From Acidaminobacter sp. (GTDB lineage Bacteria > Bacillota_A > Clostridia > Peptostreptococcales > Acidaminobacteraceae), in NCBI GenBank assembly GCA_009881125.1, contig WXFH01000012.1, positions 1 to 64,000 of the forward strand: DNA of 64,000 bases, given 5' to 3'. The notes under the pieces are model-generated. The model made no database searches. It saw nothing but the letters and a program-made list of their open reading frames with translations, and was not told where the DNA came from. The first letter of the stretch is position 1. Every line of letters begins with the position of its first letter. Of the stretch, positions 16,771 to 25,246 are shown one piece after another. Both the position numbers and the translations under genes were made by a program.

Positions 16771-18459
16771 TCAACCTCTCGGCGTGACAAGAACCTTTCG
16801 CGCCTCTTCCAATATCTTTTCATCCAAGCCCATCAGGGCGGCGATCTGAATCGCGTCCTTTGGCACCTCTTCCGGCGAATGGATTTCCTTCAGCCGGTAG
16901 TCCATGGAGCGCTTGAGAAGCTCGATCCCCTTCCCGGGATCGTTTTCCATCTCCAGCATCACGGACTTAAAATCAACAAAGCTCAGTCCCAGCACCTGAA
17001 GGTGCCTGACGTCCCTGGCATCCGCCAGGCCGTCAAAGTGGGTCGTAATCAGCGTCATGGCAGACGCCCGCTTTAAATGGTTTACTATGGCCATGGAAAT
17101 GGCAAAGCCCTCTTTGGGGTTCGTCCCCCGGGCCAGCTCATCAATCAGAATCAAACCAGGCCCGCATGACAGCTTCACCGCCTCGGACACTTTCAGGATT
17201 TCCGCGCCAAAGGTACTGAGCCCCTGATCCACGTCCTGCAGGTCCCCTATGGAGGTGTAAATAAACGCCCGCGGCGTCAGCCGCATAGCCTTGGCCGGTA
17301 CAAACAATCCGTACTGGGCTACAGCTGTCAGCATGCCCACCATCTTCAGGGTCACCGTCTTGCCGCCCATGTTGGCGCCGGTAATACAGGTGACACCCGG
17401 GGTCAGACCCAGGCTGACCGCCGTATATCTTCCGCCTTCAGAACCGCTGTCCTTGGCCTTCTTAATCTGCTGCTCGACCTTGAGGTGACGGCCTTCAAAG
17501 ATTTCCAGAACCCCGGAAGCCAGTCCCTCAGCCGCCCCTGTCTTCGGCGGGATAATGTCCGGCCGGACGCAGTCGAAGCCTATGGCGAAGTAGCCTTTGG
17601 CCGCCAGCAGATCCAGCCGCCCAATCGCCTTAACGTTCTCCTCCAGATAAGGCAGCAGCTCCCGGAGTGCCTGAGACAGAGTCTTTCGAACCTCAAACTC
17701 CTCAGACTCCTCCTCCGCCCGCAGATCCTCCACCAGGGAGCACATATGGTCTATGGCATCATTGCCTCTTAATCTGTAAGTAATATTCACATAAGTCTCA
17801 GCGCTGTAAACCAGGTCGGGCTCAGCGTTCAGCCGTTCAATCAGCGCCCGGTCATCCTTGCCCACGGCCAGTTCGCCGCTCGGCCGGACTTTGACCCCCA
17901 GCCGCTCTTCCAGCCCAGCCCGGATGCGCTTACGCTCCAGCATAATCTGATCCTCGAGCTCTCTTAACCGCGCCCGAACGCCCCTCAGTTCCTCAGCGTA
18001 ATCATCATAAATATAAAAGGTCGGCGTGCCAACGCCCGCAGGATCCAGCAGCTGGTCCACTTCCGGCAGCGCGTGCACCGTGGCGTCAAGAGGCAGACGC
18101 CCCTTTAGAAGCACCGCCGTTTCCGACAGCTTCTTGATAGTCAGCGACAGCATCTTCACTTCGAAGAGCTCCGTCACCACCAGGACTTCCCCCGCCTTCA
18201 GCCGCAGAAACGTCCCCCGCAGATCCTTGACGCGCGAAAACGTGCCCCGCATGTCCACAAAAGCATAGCGGTTGGCACGAATAAGCTCCGTGATCCGTTC
18301 GACATTATCAAGCTCTGCGATCAGCGCCGTAGCTTCCTCCGGTCCATAAGGCGTCATAGCCTTCTTTTCAGACTCCCCATAAGGCGTATGCACCACTATG
18401 CGGCTGAAAATGTCATCCAGATCCAAATTTTTAATCACTTCAGGACTGAAGGGCTTCAT
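16771..18459 (-). CDS. kamC: Lysine 5,6-aminomutase reactivase, MutS-like ATPase subunit
   Basis: This 562-aa protein has only the core and ATPase regions of MutS. Walker A is GANMGGKT and Walker B plus signature is LILIDELARGTNP, with the dimer-type helices before them. There is no mismatch-recognition domain, so DNA repair is unlikely. Its constant place in lysine-fermentation clusters led to the name KamC, a proposed chaperone-like ATPase that, with KamB, restores inactivated B12-dependent aminomutase. It starts at ATG 18459, overlapping the end of kamB by 4 bp. The reactivase role is from family context. Confidence 0.88.
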   Translation of the reverse strand: MKPFSPEVIKNLDLDDIFSRIVVHTPYGESEKKAMTPYGPEEATALIAELDNVERITELIRANRYAFVDMRGTFSRVKDLRGTFLRLKAGEVLVVTELFEVKMLSLTIKKLSETAVLLKGRLPLDATVHALPEVDQLLDPAGVGTPTFYIYDDYAEELRGVRARLRELEDQIMLERKRIRAGLEERLGVKVRPSGELAVGKDDRALIERLNAEPDLVYSAETYVNITYRLRGNDAIDHMCSLVEDLRAEEESEEFEVRKTLSQALRELLPYLEENVKAIGRLDLLAAKGYFAIGFDCVRPDIIPPKTGAAEGLASGVLEIFEGRHLKVEQQIKKAKDSGSEGGRYTAVSLGLTPGVTCITGANMGGKTVTLKMVGMLTAVAQYGLFVPAKAMRLTPRAFIYTSIGDLQDVDQGLSTFGAEILKVSEAVKLSCGPGLILIDELARGTNPKEGFAISMAIVNHLKRASAMTLITTHFDGLADARDVRHLQVLGLSFVDFKSVMLEMENDPGKGIELLKRSMDYRLKEIHSPEEVPKDAIQIAALMGLDEKILEEARKVLVTPRG

Positions 18460-19496
18460 AGATCAGACTCCCCTTCCATGACATCGAAGACCGGAATAGG
18501 CCGCAAGTCCTCTGACATGCGCCGCCTGAAGGTCTTGGGATCAAAGTAGTAGCCCTGTGGCGCGTAGGGATTGATGGTCACAGCCAGCACCCGGATGGGA
18601 TCCAGGACCTTGACGCTGAGCCCGGCCCGCTTAAACAGCTGCCAGTCCCGGGCGTCCACAAATATCTTCGTGGCATCCCGGACAATAAGCGTCACCGCCT
18701 TGAAATGACTGCTGGCCGCCAGCAGGTCCCGCATAGTCTTCGTCACCAGGGACCCCGGCAGCACAATATACCGCGCGTGCTCATCCAGCACCTCGGCAAT
18801 CTTGATGCCCGCCCCCAGGGCCGTCTTGGCTTCCACAGGCCTGACCTCGAACGCATCGTCAATCACCGCGATCTGCCGCTCCGCAAGACACTCCTCCGCC
18901 AGCAGCCGCACCACCGGATCCTGAAGCGTTTCCAGCTGCAGCAGGTGCACCCGGTGAATCGACTGCTCGATCACCTTGTTCATGTCCCGGCTCAGCACCG
19001 CCCCAGTCGACAGAATCGTCGCGTCCGTGATGGCCGGCGACGCGCTGGACACCCGGTCCAGAGCCCCGTCCACCAGCACCAGCTCCGCGCCAAACGCCAG
19101 CATCCGCTCCGACACCGCCCGGATCTCCTGGTTCGTCACCGGCCCGCCAATCTCCACGTTGCCGCTGCTCACCGCCCGGGCAATGACAATCCGCCCCAGG
19201 GACGACTGGTAATCCGTCATCTCCAGGACCTCCAGCTTCGCCTCCGAACAGTGAAACAGACTCTCCGCAGTGGCGATCAGCGTGCCCCGCTCTATGTAAA
19301 TCATGGGTTTTTCCGTGCACGTGACCACATCCACCCGTTCCCCGTCTCTGCCGATGGACGTTAGCCCCAGCCTAATCCCCGCGTCAAACGCGCTGTACAA
19401 AATATCATTCAGAGCAGACGTCTTCCCGGCATTCTTGGCCATGCCAACCACCGACACAACGCGATAGTTGCCTCGGATCAGATCCAGAATGGACAT
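18456..19496 (-). CDS. kamB: Lysine 5,6-aminomutase reactivase subunit KamB
   Basis: This protein of about 346 aa opens with a P-loop (VVGMAKNAGKTSALND, Gly-x4-Gly-Lys-Thr), suggesting a nucleotide-binding domain. The remainder is a KamB-specific region. The start is ATG 19496, six bases after AGGAGGTGA; a longer in-frame N-terminus lacks a ribosome site. It overlaps kamC by 4 bp and lies downstream of kamA across a 160-bp gap filled by a large imperfect hairpin. It is proposed, with KamC, to exchange damaged cobalamin in KamDE. Direct biochemical proof is not visible here. Confidence 0.86.
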   Translation of the reverse strand: MSILDLIRGNYRVVSVVGMAKNAGKTSALNDILYSAFDAGIRLGLTSIGRDGERVDVVTCTEKPMIYIERGTLIATAESLFHCSEAKLEVLEMTDYQSSLGRIVIARAVSSGNVEIGGPVTNQEIRAVSERMLAFGAELVLVDGALDRVSSASPAITDATILSTGAVLSRDMNKVIEQSIHRVHLLQLETLQDPVVRLLAEECLAERQIAVIDDAFEVRPVEAKTALGAGIKIAEVLDEHARYIVLPGSLVTKTMRDLLAASSHFKAVTLIVRDATKIFVDARDWQLFKRAGLSVKVLDPIRVLAVTINPYAPQGYYFDPKTFRRRMSEDLRPIPVFDVMEGESDL

Positions 19497-19547
19497 GTGT
19501 GTCACCTCCTGTGCACAAAAGTGTAGGTTCATACTCAATAATTGAAA

Positions 19548-19643
19548 CGCTGGGAAGCCGACCACAGTGGCAATGGCCCCCGCGGCAATCGAAGCTGCTA
19601 TGCCGCGAATGGGGGTATTTCCGCTGTCATCGGCCCCCCAGCG
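19548..19643. repeat. Large imperfect hairpin between kamA and kamB
   Basis: Arms CGCTGGG (19548-19554) and CCCAGCG (19637-19643) continue inward through GCCGA/TCGGC, ACAG/CTGT, CCCCC/GGGGG and GCGGCA/TGCCGC. This is nearly 40 bp of paired arm around a 13-nt loop. A T-run follows on the plus strand only, so as a minus-strand signal it would more likely be an mRNA processing or stability element than a simple terminator. Confidence 0.75.
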
Positions 19644-19655
19644 CTTTTTAACGGA

Positions 19656-20909
19656 TTACTCGTGATGGGTACGCTTGTAACGGTCCAGCTCCTTGAGCTC
19701 CAGACTGACCTGGTTGCCCTGAAGGAGGCCGCCCACGCCCGTGACCTTATGGGCGCGCTTGCCCTGGCACACGTCGCAGTGGCAGACTTCCTGATAAGGC
19801 GACGGCTCGGTATAAGTCGTCACAACGCCCTCGTAGTTTCTGAGGACCACGCGCTCAGGCGACATGGAGATCAGATACTGCGGCATGACCGGAATCTTGC
19901 CGCCGCCACCCGGCGCGTCCACGACAAAAGTCGGCACCGCATACCCGGACGTATGGCCGCGAAGGCCTTCAATAATCTCAATCCCCTTCGACACCGGCGT
20001 ACGGAAATGCTCGATGCCCACAGAAAGGTCGCACTGATAAATGTAATAAGGTCTCACGCGCATCTTGACCATGTTGTGGACCAGGTCTCTCATGACGTGA
20101 ACGCAGTCGTTGACCCCGCGAAGGAGCACGGACTGGTTGCCCAGCGGCACGCCGGCGTCCGCCAGCTTGCGGCAGGCTTCCTTCGACTCCGGTGTCACCT
20201 CTTTGGAGTGGTTGAAGTGCGTGTTCAGCCAGATTGGGTGATACTTCTTCAGCATATTGACCAGATCGTCCGTGATCCGCTGCGGCATAACCACAGGTAC
20301 GCGGGAACCGATCCGGATAATTTCAACGTGAGGGATCTCTCTGAGCTTCTTGATGATGTATTCCAGCGTCTCGTCCGACACGAGCAGCGCGTCGCCCCCG
20401 GAAAGGAGCACGTCGCGGATCACCGGCGTGTTTCTGATGTATTCAATGGCTTTATTGATATTGTCCATAGGCGACTGCTGGTCCTGGGACCCCGCGAAAC
20501 GGCGGCGCGTACAGTGACGGCAGTACATGGAGCACATATCCGTGATCAGGAACAGCACGCGATCCGGGTAACGGTGCGTCAGCCCCGGCGCTGGAGAGTC
20601 CGCGTCCTCGTGAAGCGGGTCATCCATGTCCGCGGCGCTTTTGTGGGTCTCGTGAATGGTCGGTACCGCCTGCATGCGCACCGGACAGCCAGGATCGTTC
20701 TTGTCCATGAGCGACGCGTAGTAAGGCGTGATCCCCATGCGCAGGATCTCCAGGGACTTCGTGATCCCCTCTTCCTCTTCCTGCGTCAGGTTGATGACCT
20801 TCTTCAGGTCCTCCAGCGTCGTGATCCGGTTGCGGACCTGCCAATGCCAGTCGTTCCATTGCGCCTCGGTGACGTCTTTCCAGAGCTCGATCTCGTTGTA
20901 ATACTTCAC
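19656..20909 (-). CDS. kamA: L-lysine 2,3-aminomutase
   Basis: KamA (417 aa) is a radical-SAM, PLP-dependent enzyme that converts L-alpha-lysine to L-beta-lysine, the first step of the pathway. The [4Fe-4S] cysteines are Cys126, Cys130 and Cys133 (CSMYCRHC). The PLP lysine lies in APGGGGKIP, and a C-terminal CHCDVC motif fits the zinc-binding tail of the family. It uses a GTG start (20909) behind AGAAGGAGG. It is the first gene of kamABC(DE), but no clear promoter was found in the 100 bp upstream. That region leads into a 1.1-kb gene-free stretch rich in hairpins. Cytosolic and oxygen-sensitive. Confidence 0.96.
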   Translation of the reverse strand: MKYYNEIELWKDVTEAQWNDWHWQVRNRITTLEDLKKVINLTQEEEEGITKSLEILRMGITPYYASLMDKNDPGCPVRMQAVPTIHETHKSAADMDDPLHEDADSPAPGLTHRYPDRVLFLITDMCSMYCRHCTRRRFAGSQDQQSPMDNINKAIEYIRNTPVIRDVLLSGGDALLVSDETLEYIIKKLREIPHVEIIRIGSRVPVVMPQRITDDLVNMLKKYHPIWLNTHFNHSKEVTPESKEACRKLADAGVPLGNQSVLLRGVNDCVHVMRDLVHNMVKMRVRPYYIYQCDLSVGIEHFRTPVSKGIEIIEGLRGHTSGYAVPTFVVDAPGGGGKIPVMPQYLISMSPERVVLRNYEGVVTTYTEPSPYQEVCHCDVCQGKRAHKVTGVGGLLQGNQVSLELKELDRYKRTHHE

Positions 20910-21303
20910 TTGGAATGGCCTCCTTCTGATGGGTGGGGATCGTGTAAGTGTTGGTAATGCTTAATGATTTTGATTAGGTGTGTTTTCATTGTGATAGAGC
21001 CCGCCTTTGGCGGTTTCACCACAGACAGCTCCAAATGACTATAGGGGTCGCCGATGGTCACTCAAGCCCACTTAGACCCCAAAGGTAAATGCTGTTGTAT
21101 GAACATAGTTATGGTTCAAATGAGCTCGGGAAAGCTTCTGTAAGATCGCTCGCGGCGCTTGGGTGGAGCGCTTCGAGCTGCGACTTCGCGGATTCCGCTT
21201 ATGTATGCTTCGGAGGTGGCCTGGCAGGGTGGCAGGTGGTACATTTATGCCAAACGCGGTTACAGCCCGTTAATGACTGCTTGCTTCGGGTAAAGCACGG
21301 CAG

Positions 21304-21474
21304 GGTCGGGTTGGGTTTTTCGCCTAGCAGTACTGTAGGCTGTAACCTGGAATGACAACTATGTACCTTACAGCTTAACCATGCAAGACATTCGCTCGCG
21401 AATGTCTTGCCCTCGCTAATACTTTCAGCTTTGCTGAAAGTATTGGCTCGCGGTCGGGTTGGGTTTTTCGCCTA
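21304..21474 (+). repeat. 23-bp direct repeat, two copies
   Basis: Identical 23-mers beginning GGTCGGGTTGGGTTTTTCGC occur at 21304-21326 and 21452-21474. They are 148 bp apart and flank two perfect hairpins. Confidence 0.85.
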
Positions 21475-21769
21475 CACGTACATTCCCTGCTGCTGCATAA
21501 TAGTTACACATTTTGCCTAGATTACAATTTGAAGCAGTTGCAACATGTAAGCGATTTGCTTAATCTCGCCATCCAGCAGGCGACCTCCGTCCTAAACAAC
21601 CATGGAGGGCAATCGGCGCTCCGCGCTGATTGCCTTCCGCTTGATTCAGTTGAAGGAAAACGGCGCGCAGCGCCATTTTCCTTCCTTGCATCCCACATCC
21701 GCATTCCCAAGTCTCTGATTTGACAAAATTACATTTGAAATAATTGCGTCGGTCGCCAACAACTTCCGA

Positions 21770-21883
21770 ACCGTACCTGGCACGTTTTTCGGAACAGCGA
21801 CGTTAAACAAACTTGATAAGATTGAAATTACTAGCTTTCAGCAAAAATAACTTCATTAACTTCAAAAACGGTGACAGGTACGG
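21770..21883. repeat. REP-like inverted pair CCGTACCTGGCAC / GTGACAGGTACGG
   Basis: The two arms match at 12 of 13 positions and bracket about 85 bp of AT-rich DNA. The arrangement resembles repetitive extragenic palindromes mobilised by REP-associated transposases. No such transposase is in the window. Confidence 0.55.
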
Positions 21884-22016
21884 GAAAGAAGAAGGTGTAA
21901 GTTACGCTTAAGGTACGAAAAAGCACCATTTTCCTTCCTTTTCCTTCCTTCACCTCACGGGACACACACCACTGTAATAGATTCGCTGCGCTGTCTGCTC
22001 CGCAAATCTATTACCA

Positions 22017-22060
22017 GTATGCTTAATATTTTCTGCCTCCGCAGAAAATATTAAGCATAC
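22017..22060 (-). terminator. 20-bp perfect hairpin overlapping the kdd stop codon
   Basis: Perfect 20-bp arms (22017-22036 and 22041-22060) with a CTCC loop contain the last codons and stop of kdd. There is no long T-run, so it may protect the mRNA 3' end or terminate weakly. Confidence 0.6.
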
Positions 22061-23088
22061 AACTCTGTGTAAATTTCACGTAACACTTCGCTCTCCCTCA
22101 TGCAGTTGAGCGCGCACTCCGCATGGCCCTTGGTGTAGCCGTTGCCGATGATCATCGTCGTATCCATGCCCACGCCCTCAGCGCCAAGTGCGGCTGCCGT
22201 GAAGCTGGTCGCCATGGAGAAGAAGTAGATCACGCCAGTGTCTTTTGTCGCCAGGATGCTGGACATCTCTGTGCCGGTGATGTTGACGCAGTTGATGGTG
22301 ACGTCGCACATTTCGCCGTTAGTGGCTTCGCGGACTTTTTCGAGGATCTCAACTGGTTTGGTTGCGTCGCCGGTGATGAGAACATCGGCAAGGCCTGCGC
22401 GCTTCACGCGCTCCATGGACTTCTCGCTGCGGCCATAGCAAATGACTTTGCCGGTTGGGCCCGCTTTTTTCTTCGCTTCGTAGAGGCACAGCATGCCGGA
22501 CTTGCCAGCGCCGCCCAGAACGAGGACCGTGTCGCCTTCCTTGACGAGCTTCGCAGTTTGCGCAGGCGCGCCAGCGACGTCGAGGACAGAAAGGGCAAGG
22601 TTTTGCGGCATATCTTCCGGGAGTTTCGCGTAGATGCCGCTCTCGAAGAGGATCGCCTGACCATCAATATCCACTTGGTCAATGTCCTTGCGGATTTCCT
22701 TGATCTTGTTGATCTTCAGCGGCGTGAGGGAAAGGGATACCAGCGTCGCCAGCTTGTCGCCGACCTTCAGGTCGATCTTGTCCGCGAGCGCAGGGCCAAT
22801 TTCCTTGACCGTGCCAATCAGCATGCCGCCGCTGCCGGTGACCGGGTTGTGGTGCTTGCCGCGCGCCGCGACAATGCCCGTCATGATTTCTTCAATTTTC
22901 GCAAGGTCGCCGCCCGCCTGCTCCTTGATCTGCGTAAAGCTGGCAGAGTCAATGTTGAGGGTCTGAACGTCGATCAAAATCTCGTTGTCGTAGATCTCCA
23001 TGGTGTTATCGATTTTGAGTGCCGGCTGCGGCAGTGTGCCGACCGGTTCGAGGACTCTGTGTGTACCAAATTTGCAACCTGTTTTCAT
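22051..23088 (-). CDS. kdd: L-erythro-3,5-diaminohexanoate dehydrogenase
   Basis: Kdd (345 aa) is an NAD-dependent dehydrogenase that oxidises 3,5-diaminohexanoate to 3-keto-5-aminohexanoate, the step after KamDE. The N-terminus MKTGCKFGTHRVLEPVG is typical, and a Rossmann-type site (VLVLGGAGKSGMLCLYEA) lies mid-protein. The start is ATG 23088 after GGGGGT; an upstream in-frame extension crosses the promoter and is unlikely to be translated. A sigma-54 promoter lies 65 bp upstream, and the sigma-54 activator gene is the next gene on the same strand. Its stop codon lies inside a 20-bp hairpin. The pathway genes kce and kal do not follow it here. Confidence 0.94.
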   Translation of the reverse strand: MKTGCKFGTHRVLEPVGTLPQPALKIDNTMEIYDNEILIDVQTLNIDSASFTQIKEQAGGDLAKIEEIMTGIVAARGKHHNPVTGSGGMLIGTVKEIGPALADKIDLKVGDKLATLVSLSLTPLKINKIKEIRKDIDQVDIDGQAILFESGIYAKLPEDMPQNLALSVLDVAGAPAQTAKLVKEGDTVLVLGGAGKSGMLCLYEAKKKAGPTGKVICYGRSEKSMERVKRAGLADVLITGDATKPVEILEKVREATNGEMCDVTINCVNITGTEMSSILATKDTGVIYFFSMATSFTAAALGAEGVGMDTTMIIGNGYTKGHAECALNCMRESEVLREIYTELYA

Positions 23089-23150
23089 TTTATGTACCCC
23101 CGCTAATGGAATTAGGTGCGAACACCTGGTTTGTGTATGTCGGGGTTCTA

Positions 23151-23169
23151 TATTGCAATTGGTATGCCA
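23151..23169 (-). promoter_or_regulatory. Sigma-54 promoter of kdd
   Basis: The minus strand reads TGGCATACCAATTGCAAT. The -24 GG and -12 GC are separated by exactly 10 bp and the flanks fit TGGCAY-N-TTGCA. The start would be near 23143, about 55 bases before the kdd ATG. The neighbouring gene encodes a sigma-54 activator. Confidence 0.87.
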
Positions 23170-23315
23170 AAAAAATAACGAAATCCCGGATCTAGGACTC
23201 GGGATTCCCTTCAAAGCTCTAATTTTCAACGTTTCTACCACTCAAAATTTCTTTTCCACTTTTGAAAAACTCTTCTGCCGATGGTCACCCCACCCAGCAA
23301 ACCACCACATTTTAC

Positions 23316-24749
23316 CTATTTCACGCTTCCAGCCGCCGAATTTTCGGCACTTTCGCTTTCCCTCATCTTTTTCAGCTTTGACTGCAGGGTCTGACGCGGC
23401 ATTTCCAGCAGCTCCGCGGCACGGGTGATGTTGCCCCCCGTCACTGTCATAGCCTCCTCGATGTACTCCGCTTCGAGGTTGGCGAGGGCTGTGACCATCG
23501 GCAGTCTGGTATTGGTCTCTGAGGTTGTGCTTCTGTGGCTCTCCCGGGCAGCGCGCTGAAGGGACTGGGGCAGGTCGTCCAGGGTGATTTCGCGGCCTTC
23601 CATCATGCCCATGGCCCCCTCGATGACGTGCTCGAGCTCCCGGACGTTGCCGGGCCAGTCGTAGCGCATGAGGGCGGAGAAGGCGGCTTCGTCGAGGCCC
23701 ATGACGTTGAGGTAGAGCCGGTCGTTGAACTTTTTGATGAAGTGCTCGACGAGGAGGGGGATGTCATCCCGGCGGTCGACGAGCTTCGGCAGGTGCAGAG
23801 TGATGGTGTTGAGGCGGTAATAAAGGTCGCTGCGAAGCATGCCGTGCTGGACAGCTTCCAGGGGCTCAATGTTGGTCGCGGTCAGGAGCTTGACATCCAC
23901 GTGGCGGGTGCGGGTGTCGCCCACGCGGCGGAAGGTGCCGTCCTGGAGGACGCGCAGCAGCTTGCCCTGGAGCTCGAGAGGCATGGAGTTGATTTCGTCA
24001 AGGAAGAGCGTGCCGCCGTCCGCGGTCTCGAACAGGCCGGGGCGGTCGGTGGAGCCGGTGAAGCCACCTTTGGTGGTGCCAAAGAGGATGCCTTCCAGGA
24101 GGGAGGCCGGCAGCGCGGCGCAGTTTTGAGCAATGAACGGCCGCTTCTTCCTGCCGCCGGCGTTGTGAATGGCCTGGACGAAGAGCTCCTTGCCGGTGCC
24201 GGTGTCGCCCCAGATCATGACGGGAGAATCGATGCGGGCAGCCCTCATGGCCATGGACTTGGCGGTGAGCATGCGGGCGTTGCGGGTGACGATGTCGTCA
24301 AAGGTGAAGTGGGCGTCGTCCGAGGCGGTGGTGTCCTTGGACCCATACATCTTGTTCTGAAGGGTGACGACCTTTTCGCTGAGGGCCATGACGGCGGAAA
24401 CGTCGTGGGAGATCTCCATGGCGCCCACCAGGTGGCCGTTCTTGCGGACGGGCAGGGTGGTGTTGACGGTGGCGACTTTCTTGCCCTTGTAAGTGGTGAA
24501 GGTCTGCTCGTGGTTGTAGATGGGGATGCCGGTCCTCAGCACTTTGTAAAGGGTGCTGTTCTCCTCATCCAGTGAGGGATAGATTTCGAAGAGATGCTTG
24601 CCCAGGGAATTTTCAATGTTAATATCGTCAAGCATGGCCGCCAGCCGGTTGCAGAAGACCAGGCGCCCCTCAATGTCAATGATCTGAATACCGTCCGACA
24701 CATGATCCAGGATGATGCTGAGGTTTTTTTCGTCGATCAGGCTGAACAT
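23316..24749 (-). CDS. Sigma-54-dependent transcriptional activator, probable regulator of lysine fermentation
   Basis: This is a 477-aa enhancer-binding protein: an N-terminal PAS domain (about 8-115), an AAA+ domain (about 150-385) and a C-terminal Fis-type helix-turn-helix (GGNITRAAELLEMPRQTLQSKL in part). Walker A is GDTGTGKE and Walker B is GGTLFLDEI. The sigma-54-contact loop reads GGFTGS instead of the usual GAFTGA, a deviation at two positions. There is no receiver domain, so PAS probably senses a small ligand directly. ATG 24749 follows GGAG. Its position next to a sigma-54 promoter upstream of kdd suggests it controls the lysine pathway. Confidence 0.88.
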   Translation of the reverse strand: MFSLIDEKNLSIILDHVSDGIQIIDIEGRLVFCNRLAAMLDDINIENSLGKHLFEIYPSLDEENSTLYKVLRTGIPIYNHEQTFTTYKGKKVATVNTTLPVRKNGHLVGAMEISHDVSAVMALSEKVVTLQNKMYGSKDTTASDDAHFTFDDIVTRNARMLTAKSMAMRAARIDSPVMIWGDTGTGKELFVQAIHNAGGRKKRPFIAQNCAALPASLLEGILFGTTKGGFTGSTDRPGLFETADGGTLFLDEINSMPLELQGKLLRVLQDGTFRRVGDTRTRHVDVKLLTATNIEPLEAVQHGMLRSDLYYRLNTITLHLPKLVDRRDDIPLLVEHFIKKFNDRLYLNVMGLDEAAFSALMRYDWPGNVRELEHVIEGAMGMMEGREITLDDLPQSLQRAARESHRSTTSETNTRLPMVTALANLEAEYIEEAMTVTGGNITRAAELLEMPRQTLQSKLKKMRESESAENSAAGSVK

Positions 24750-24855
24750 GACGCGCTCCTTTCGGTGGTGGGGATCGTAACTGCAAAGACCCTGCCGATG
24801 GTCACCGGAAAGTCTTTTTGGCGGTTTGGGGGAGATGGCCGCTTCGCGGATGGAA

Positions 24856-24899
24856 GGCTGCCGAAATTCCGGCGCAGAGCCGCCGGAATTTCGGCAGCC
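24856..24899. repeat. Perfect 19-bp inverted repeat upstream of the sigma-54 activator
   Basis: Arms 24856-24874 (GGCTGCCGAAATTCCGGCG) and 24881-24899 pair perfectly around CAGAGC. It is about 110 bp upstream of the activator start. It could be a plus-strand terminator-like hairpin or an operator-scale palindrome. Confidence 0.7.
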
Positions 24900-24964
24900 C
24901 TCTCTTTGTAGTGTAGCACAACTTAAAGGATTTCGCCTAGTGAAATTGTTTCTGAATTTTTATT

Positions 24965-25003
24965 GGTGACGCGGACAACTTTCAACTGAGTGACTGTCAC
25001 CAA
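24965..25003. repeat. Two-unit tract of the 24-bp GTGAC repeat family
   Basis: GGTGACGCGGACAACTTTC (24965) is followed 24 bp later by AGTGACTGTCACC (24989) and then a CCAGAGCTTT ending. It is the same family as the tracts at 36771-36966 and 47391-47451. Confidence 0.7.
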
Positions 25004-25246
25004 ACTTGAAACGGGGCCAGAGCTTTGTAATATACTTGTAATAATCAGCGGCTGAGAACCCATCATTCAATGGCTCCAGCCTGCCCCCAACGCTGAATTC
25101 ATGCAAAACCCACCGGATTATGGGTATATATAAAGTGTACTTAATGTGTAAATTGCGAGTAACTCCGGCCGCACCCGTCTTGATTCCCAATTTTAGTCCT
25201 TGTCACAAGCTATATCGTCATTTAAAGACCCAAGGAGGTCATTCAA

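Larger units (their letters stand above)
20910..22050. other. 1.1-kb gene-free, hairpin-rich region between kdd and kamA
   Basis: No convincing reading frame is present. It holds a 23-bp direct repeat (21304-21326 and 21452-21474, beginning GGTCGGGTTGGG) and perfect or near-perfect hairpins at 21383-21410, 21418-21444, 21608-21634, 21652-21684 and 21974-22014. It also holds a 20-bp hairpin at 22017-22060 and an inverted CCGTACCTG pair (about 21770 and 21870). In other lysine fermenters this position often holds further pathway genes. Confidence 0.75.

Noticed and set aside
16771..18459. DNA mismatch-repair MutS
   Set aside because: Only the core and ATPase are present and the gene overlaps kamB, so KamC is the better name.
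18705..19364. Plus-strand frame rich in His and Arg opposite kamB
   Set aside because: Composition is typical of antisense translation and no ribosome site or family similarity is seen.
19542..20957. Long plus-strand frame opposite kamA
   Set aside because: kamA on the minus strand has all catalytic motifs; the opposite frame has no recognisable domain.
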